64,000 nt of DNA from assembly GCF_002252525.1 (NCBI RefSeq), contig NZ_NNRM01000016.1, forward strand, positions 107,644-171,643, in the 5' to 3' direction. The notes under the pieces were generated by a model that was not told the origin of the DNA, did no database searches, and worked only from the letters and a program-made list of their open reading frames with translations. A program made the translations under genes and the position numbers. This DNA is from Brucella pseudogrignonensis. GTDB lineage: Bacteria; Pseudomonadota; Alphaproteobacteria; Rhizobiales; Rhizobiaceae. Every line of letters begins with the position of its first letter. The stretch's first letter is position 1. Of the stretch, positions 59,483 through 64,000 are shown piece after piece.

Positions 59483-60802
59483 ATGCCTGCCATTCATATC
59501 CTTCCTGCTGATGACAACACCAATGGCTGGAGCAGGATATTGCCTGCCCGTGCACCACAAGCTGCACTTAAAGGCGATATTAAAGCTGACTGGATTGTGC
59601 TGGGCGCTGGCTATGCAGGCTTAGCCGCCGCCCGGAGGCTGGCCGAAAACCGGCCCAACGACAAGATTGCACTGATCGATGCGCAAGAAGTCGGAAAAGG
59701 CACATCCGGACGCGCTGCAGGCTTTGCCATTGATCTGCCGCACAATGTCAGCTCATCAATGGAGGAACTGGCCAAGTCGCACAGCTACCGTGCGCTGGCG
59801 CGTGCAGCCATAGACCATCTGAAACAGCAGATTGACCAGCATGGCATCGACTGCGATTGGCGGCAGGATGGAAAATTTCACGCAGCCGTTTCCGATCAGG
59901 GGATGCGTGAAGTTCTTGAACCAACCGTCAAAGAGCTGGAGCGCCTTAAAGAACCCTTCGACTGGCTTGAAGGTGATGCTCTTACCAAACGGCTCGGTAC
60001 CAGCCATTTCAAAGCAGCGATCTTCACCTATGGCACATCACTGCTGAACCCTGCTGCTCTGGTGCGTGGCCTTGCCGACAACCTTCCTGAAAATGTCACG
60101 CTTTATGAGAACTCTGCCGTAACCAAGATCGATTATGGCGACCGTATCCTCATAAGCACGGCAAAGGGTCAGGTTCAGGCACCCGCCATGATCCTGACGG
60201 TCAACGGCTTTGGTGAGCAGTTCGGCTTTTTCAGGCGCAAGCTTCTGAATTTCGCAGCCCATGCGAGCCTCAGCCGCAAGCTTGACGATCAGGAATACAA
60301 AGCCATCGGCGAAGTCGCTCCTTGGGGGCTGACACCTGCCAATTCCTTTGCTGGCATCACCATGCGCCTCACCTCTGATCGGCGCATACTGGTTCGGCAG
60401 AACGTGCATTTCTGCCCGTCGCTGCGCCAGTCGGATGCGCGGCGCCAAACAATCAAGCGTGAGCACAAACGGCTGTTCGACGAGCGTTTCCCGATGCTTT
60501 CAAACGTCGATATGGAACACACATGGACCGGCTTCATCTGCCTGTCACGCAATGGCGCTCCTGGTTTTGGGCAGATCGCCAAGAATGTTTACACCTCGCT
60601 TTGCCAGAACGGCGTCGGCATCACCAAAGGCACGATTGGCGGCATTCTTGCAGCCGACATGGCCTGCGATATCGACAATCCACTGATCGACGACATGCTG
60701 AAGCTCGGCAGCCCGACCGAACTGCCACCACGACCATTCCTCGACATTGGCGTCCGCGCACGATTTGCCTGGGAGCTATGGCGGGCACGCGGCGAAGTAT
60801 GA
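59483..60802 (+). CDS. FAD-dependent oxidoreductase (DadA/PuuB type)
   Basis: The 439 residues belong to the glycine/D-amino-acid/amine oxidase family (DAO fold): WIVLGAGYAGLAAARRLAEN (FAD binding) near residue 37, GTSGRAAGFAIDLPHN, and a C-terminal HTWTGFICLSRNGAPGFGQI followed by NGVGITKGTIGG. PuuB/OrdL-like members oxidise gamma-glutamyl amines or amino-acid derivatives. Position between the binding protein and the permease of one ABC system suggests that it acts on the imported compound. The ribosome site is weak. Confidence 0.86.
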   Translation: MPAIHILPADDNTNGWSRILPARAPQAALKGDIKADWIVLGAGYAGLAAARRLAENRPNDKIALIDAQEVGKGTSGRAAGFAIDLPHNVSSSMEELAKSHSYRALARAAIDHLKQQIDQHGIDCDWRQDGKFHAAVSDQGMREVLEPTVKELERLKEPFDWLEGDALTKRLGTSHFKAAIFTYGTSLLNPAALVRGLADNLPENVTLYENSAVTKIDYGDRILISTAKGQVQAPAMILTVNGFGEQFGFFRRKLLNFAAHASLSRKLDDQEYKAIGEVAPWGLTPANSFAGITMRLTSDRRILVRQNVHFCPSLRQSDARRQTIKREHKRLFDERFPMLSNVDMEHTWTGFICLSRNGAPGFGQIAKNVYTSLCQNGVGITKGTIGGILAADMACDIDNPLIDDMLKLGSPTELPPRPFLDIGVRARFAWELWRARGEV

Positions 60803-61139
60803 GCGAAACCGAGTGAGCTGAATGTTGTAACGGGCGCACAGACTGGTGCTTTTTGGCGCATTTGCAGCGATAATGCTTGCTTATTGGAGCTTTTGGGTTG
60901 TATCGGGAAAAAGACAGAGCCAGAACAATCGCAAGCAATAAAATTGCGCATGAAAAACCGGGGAATGGTTCCAAAGGCAAATGTGTTTGGAACAAACTCA
61001 AATCAAAACCGGTCGTGATTGAAACAGGTCTTTCGGACATGAAAAGGCAAATGCCTGAATGTGCGAAAGCCAGTGAATCTATGTGCCTTGAATGGTGCGT
61101 TTTCATTTTCAATGACGGCAAAGAACAAGGAATCTCAAT
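60803..61139 (+). other. gap between the FAD oxidoreductase and ABC permease genes
   Basis: This 337-base interval has no gene I can support; an 88-codon open frame from a TTG at 60877 has no ribosome site and unusual composition. A hairpin GTTCCAAA/TTTGGAAC lies at 60968-60993. The permease ribosome site AAGGAA lies near the end. Confidence 0.45.
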
Positions 61140-62024
61140 GTGAGTCAGATCGCCTTCTGGGGTGCGGTCGAATTGGGCCTCGTCTTCTCTTTTGTCGCCA
61201 TCGGCGTCTATCTGGCTTTCCGCGTGCTCGATTTCCCCGATCTGACCGTGGATGGCTCGTTTCCGCTTGGTGCGGCCGTAACAGGCGTTCTGATCCTTGC
61301 TGGCTGGAATCCATGGCTTTCCGCCGGTTTTGCGATGATTGCAGGCTCGATTGCCGGTCTGGTGACGGCGACGCTCAACGTGCGCTTCAAGATCCTCAAC
61401 CTGCTGGCTTCCATTCTGACGATGATTGCACTGTTCTCGGTCAATCTGCGCGTCATGGGTCGTCCGAATATCGCACTGATTAATCAGGATACGATGCTGT
61501 CTCCGTTCTTCGGTCACGGCATTCCTGAATATTATGTGCGTCCGGCCTTCCTGTTTGTGCTGGTTGCCATCACGGTATTCCTGGTCTGGCGCTTCCTCGA
61601 AAGCGACATGGGCCTTGCTATGCGTGCAACTGGTGCCAATCCGAAAATGGCCCGCGCACAGGGCGTACGCACTGATCGCCAGATTTACCTCGGAATGGCA
61701 CTCTCCAATGCGCTCGTAGCGCTTGGCGGCTCGCTTTTCGCCCAGACAAACGGCTTTGCAGACGTGACCTCCGGCGTGGGTACAATCGTTGTTGGTCTTG
61801 CCGCTGTGATCATCGGCGAAACATTGCTGCGCTCGCGTCTCATCCTCGTCATTCTCATTGGCTGTGTTGCCGGTTCGATCATCTACCGCATCGCTATCCA
61901 GCTCGCGCTTTCCAATGGCAGCATTGTCGGGCTTCAGGCTTCTGACCTCAACATTGCGACGGCACTTCTTGTTACCTTCGCCCTGATATTGCCGCGCCTG
62001 CGTCGTGGAGGAGCATCATCATGA
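61140..62024 (+). CDS. ABC transporter permease (COG4120)
   Basis: The 294-residue permease has about eight hydrophobic segments and the COG4120 pattern FRVLDFPDLTVDGSFPLGAA, FKILNLLASILTMIALFSVN and MRATGANPKMARAQGVRTD (the ATPase-coupling loop). It begins with GTG at 61140, preceded by AAGGAATCTCAAT; the overlapping ATG is followed at once by a stop codon. It pairs with the binding protein at 58455 and overlaps the ATPase gene by four bases (ATGA). Confidence 0.92.
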   Translation: MSQIAFWGAVELGLVFSFVAIGVYLAFRVLDFPDLTVDGSFPLGAAVTGVLILAGWNPWLSAGFAMIAGSIAGLVTATLNVRFKILNLLASILTMIALFSVNLRVMGRPNIALINQDTMLSPFFGHGIPEYYVRPAFLFVLVAITVFLVWRFLESDMGLAMRATGANPKMARAQGVRTDRQIYLGMALSNALVALGGSLFAQTNGFADVTSGVGTIVVGLAAVIIGETLLRSRLILVILIGCVAGSIIYRIAIQLALSNGSIVGLQASDLNIATALLVTFALILPRLRRGGASS

Positions 62025-62815
62025 TCGAAGTATCCAATCTTGAAGTTATCTTCGGTCGTGGAACACCGCTGGAAAAGCAGGTGCTCAACAAGATCAATCT
62101 GACAATGGAGCAAGGCTCGTTCGTCACCGTGATCGGTTCCAACGGCGCTGGCAAATCGACAATGCTTGGCGTGCTTGCAGGCGATGTCATCCCCACCGCT
62201 GGCAAGGTTGTGATCAGCGGACAGGATGTGACACGCAAGTCCACTGCCGAGCGTGCTGGTCTTGTGGCGCGCGTGTTTCAGGACCCGCTTGCAGGCAGCT
62301 GCGGCACGCTGACGATTGAAGAAAACCTGGCACTGGCTGCATCGCGTGGAACACGCCGTGGCCTGACCCATGCGCTCAATTCCAAACGCCGTGAATGGTT
62401 TCGCGAACGCGTGGCAAGCCTCAATCTCGGCCTCGAAAACCGCATGCAGGATCGCATGGAGCTTCTCTCCGGCGGTCAGCGTCAGGCGCTCTCGCTAATC
62501 ATGGCAACATTGGCGGGTTCAGAAGTGCTGCTGCTTGATGAGCATACGGCAGCACTTGATCCCGGCATGGCTGAATTCGTCATGGAACTGACCCGCACGC
62601 TGATTGCTGAAAACAAGCTGACAGCACTGATGGTCACGCATTCCATGCGTCAGGCGCTCGATTATGGCGACCGCACCATCATGCTGCATGGCGGCAAGAT
62701 TCTGCTCGACGTAACCGGTGACAAACGCAAGACGCTCGGCGTTGAAGACCTCATCGAAATGTTCCGCAAAGTGCGCGGACAGACACTCGATGACGATGCT
62801 TTGCTGATCGAATAA
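62021..62815 (+). CDS. ABC transporter ATP-binding protein (COG1101)
   Basis: The 264-residue ATPase shows Walker A GSNGAGKSTMLGVL, Q-loop RVFQDPLAGSCG, signature LLSGGQRQALSLI and Walker B EVLLLDEHTAALDP, with the switch His in THSMRQAL. It is the motor of the importer formed with 58455 and 61140. It overlaps the permease stop codon by four bases. A terminator follows. Confidence 0.94.
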   Translation: MIEVSNLEVIFGRGTPLEKQVLNKINLTMEQGSFVTVIGSNGAGKSTMLGVLAGDVIPTAGKVVISGQDVTRKSTAERAGLVARVFQDPLAGSCGTLTIEENLALAASRGTRRGLTHALNSKRREWFRERVASLNLGLENRMQDRMELLSGGQRQALSLIMATLAGSEVLLLDEHTAALDPGMAEFVMELTRTLIAENKLTALMVTHSMRQALDYGDRTIMLHGGKILLDVTGDKRKTLGVEDLIEMFRKVRGQTLDDDALLIE

Positions 62816-62836
62816 TATTACAAACAGCTTTGTTTC

Positions 62837-62870
62837 ACAGCCGCCGTTCAGTTTGACCGGCGGCTGTTTC
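62837..62870 (+). terminator. terminator of the ABC transporter operon
   Basis: ACAGCCGCCG (62837-62846) pairs with CGGCGGCTGT (62858-62867), followed by TTCGTTT. It lies between the ATPase gene and holA. Confidence 0.8.
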
Positions 62871-62901
62871 GTTTGAAAACGAATTGCGCTACTTAATCCT
62901 A

Positions 62902-63945
62902 ATGGCGCAAAAGAAAGCACACGAAGTCGATCAGTTTATTGGAAAGCCGAGCAGCTCGTTTCCGGTTGTGCTGCTCTACGGCCCTGATAAGGGGCTGGTG
63001 AGCGAACGTGCGCGTCGATACGCGCAGGCGACCAAGCTTCCGCTCGACGATCCCTTTGCCGTCATCCGCATGGAAGCCGATGAAATCGATGCCGATCCTT
63101 CAAAGCTCGCAGACGAAGCGCGGACAATTTCGATGTTCGGCGGCGAGCGCCTCATCTGGATCAAGAATGCAGCCGGGCAAAAGAAGCTCGCGGATGCCGT
63201 GAAACTTCTGGTGAGCGAGCCACCGCGTGAAACCTATATTCTGGTTGAAGCAGGTGATCTCAAGAAAGGCGCAGGCCTTCGCAGTGCTGTAGAGAACGGT
63301 TCTGCTGGTATGGCGTTGCCCTGCTATTCAGATGATGCGCGCGGCATAGACGGTGTGATTGACGACGTTCTAGCCGAATGGAAAATGCAGATCACCATGG
63401 ACGGGCGCCAGCTGTTGCGGGCAAGTCTTGGCGGCGATCGTCTTGCCACGCGTGGCGAGCTGGAAAAGCTTTGCCTTTATGCGCGCGGCAAGGAACGCAT
63501 TGACATAGATGATGTGCGGGAAGCCGTTGGCGATGTGGCCGGGCTTTCGACCGACGAAGTGGTGGATGCTGTCCTAAACGGCGATCTGTCACGTTTTGAG
63601 ATGACATTTGACCGCGTCGTAAGATCAGGCACAGCACCCTTTTTGGTGCTCAACACAGCGGCTCGTCAGTTCCAACAGATACAGACCCTGCGCCATATCG
63701 CAGACACTGAGCGCAAAAGTGCTTCAGTTGTTGTTGCATCGGCACGGCCTCCGATCTTCTTCAACCGCAAAAAGCTGATTGAAAACGCCGTCGGCCGCTG
63801 GAATGCCGACAGTCTTTCCCGTGTGATGGAACGTCTGCAACGCGCGGTCCTTGAAAGCCGTCAGAATGCGTCATTGGCTGTGCCGATCATCCGCCAGTGC
63901 CTGCTGGCGATTTCGGTAGAAGCCGTGAAACTCTCGCGCCGATAG
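62902..63945 (+). CDS. holA: DNA polymerase III subunit delta
   Basis: HolA opens the beta clamp within the clamp loader. The 347-residue protein has VLLYGPDKGLVSERARRYA near residue 23, GERLIWIKNA, and the C-terminal collar region LVLNTAARQFQQIQTLRHI, all typical of alphaproteobacterial delta subunits. The ATG at 62902 (MAQKKAHEVDQF) is chosen over an upstream TTG at 62884. Length is normal. The ribosome site is weak. Confidence 0.93.
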   Translation: MAQKKAHEVDQFIGKPSSSFPVVLLYGPDKGLVSERARRYAQATKLPLDDPFAVIRMEADEIDADPSKLADEARTISMFGGERLIWIKNAAGQKKLADAVKLLVSEPPRETYILVEAGDLKKGAGLRSAVENGSAGMALPCYSDDARGIDGVIDDVLAEWKMQITMDGRQLLRASLGGDRLATRGELEKLCLYARGKERIDIDDVREAVGDVAGLSTDEVVDAVLNGDLSRFEMTFDRVVRSGTAPFLVLNTAARQFQQIQTLRHIADTERKSASVVVASARPPIFFNRKKLIENAVGRWNADSLSRVMERLQRAVLESRQNASLAVPIIRQCLLAISVEAVKLSRR

Positions 63946-63957
63946 AATTCTAACCAA

Positions 63958-64000
63958 GCTTATAGCATTTCCAGCAAAAGTGCGAAGCGGTTTTGCGTCG
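63958..64000 (+). repeat. dispersed repeat, copy 7 (cut by window edge)
   Basis: 63964-63996 (AGCATTTCCAGCAAAAGTG, then CGAAGCGGTTTTGC) is the exact reverse complement of 34690-34722. The element probably continues past the window. Confidence 0.85.

Noticed and set aside
60877-61143. 88-codon open frame before the ABC permease gene
   Set aside because: It starts with TTG without a ribosome site, has no recognisable features, and ends on the permease start.

Overview
The window is a chromosomal segment of an alphaproteobacterium of the order Hyphomicrobiales, very probably the Brucella/Ochrobactrum group. The evidence is the Omp19 lipoprotein gene, the mdh-sucC-sucD-sucA-sucB order, the cobS-cobT pair, the dapF-mtaB-ftsY run, and a dispersed palindromic repeat with a core like CGAAAAGTGNGAANCGGTTTTCGG that I recognise from these genomes. 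The accessory catabolic block suggests a free-living Ochrobactrum-type strain rather than a classical Brucella, but this is inference.

Layout. At 1-9137 (minus) lies a TCA-cycle operon: mdh, sucC, sucD, sucA, sucB, followed by a MAPEG protein, a LysE exporter and a partial exported protein cut by the window edge. At 9560-11341 (minus) are zapE and omp19. At 11806-17505 (plus) are dapF, mtaB, ftsY, yciB, gloB and an exported protein. At 17551-20562 a zinc/cadmium/lead-type P1B ATPase is divergent from its MerR regulator. At 20598-23890 are a DUF3108 protein, rpmB, a queuosine-precursor transporter preceded by a candidate preQ1-I riboswitch, and an SDR. At 24071-28364 are cobT, cobS, a J-domain protein and a BolA protein. 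At 28369-38726 are a ClbS/DfsB protein, a CNNM/CorC protein, aroB, aroK, a small membrane protein, xerD, accA, an L,D-transpeptidase lipoprotein, a TusA-like protein, a CobW-type GTPase and a D,D-carboxypeptidase. At 38961-40329 are an M20 amidohydrolase and tRNA-Arg(CCT).

From 40617 to 57032 the content looks accessory: an MFS exporter, two short dehydrogenase/GFA genes, then a large catabolic divergon. A LacI regulator (52152-53207) heads a minus-strand operon of Gfo/Idh/MocA oxidoreductase, fused CoA-transferase, crotonase, aldehyde dehydrogenase, GMC flavoenzyme, SDR and a second GMC flavoenzyme. A DUF993 aldolase-like gene is divergent. Both promoters carry a near-identical LacI-type palindrome exactly between the -35 and -10 boxes. 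This is the best candidate for an undescribed pathway. It is followed by an autotransporter with eight HAF repeats behind an AT-rich leader.

The right end (57093-63945) holds an LLM flavin oxidoreductase, an ABC importer of the COG2984/4120/1101 type with an FAD oxidoreductase gene embedded between its binding protein and permease, and holA. At least seven copies or fragments of the dispersed repeat occupy intergenic gaps.
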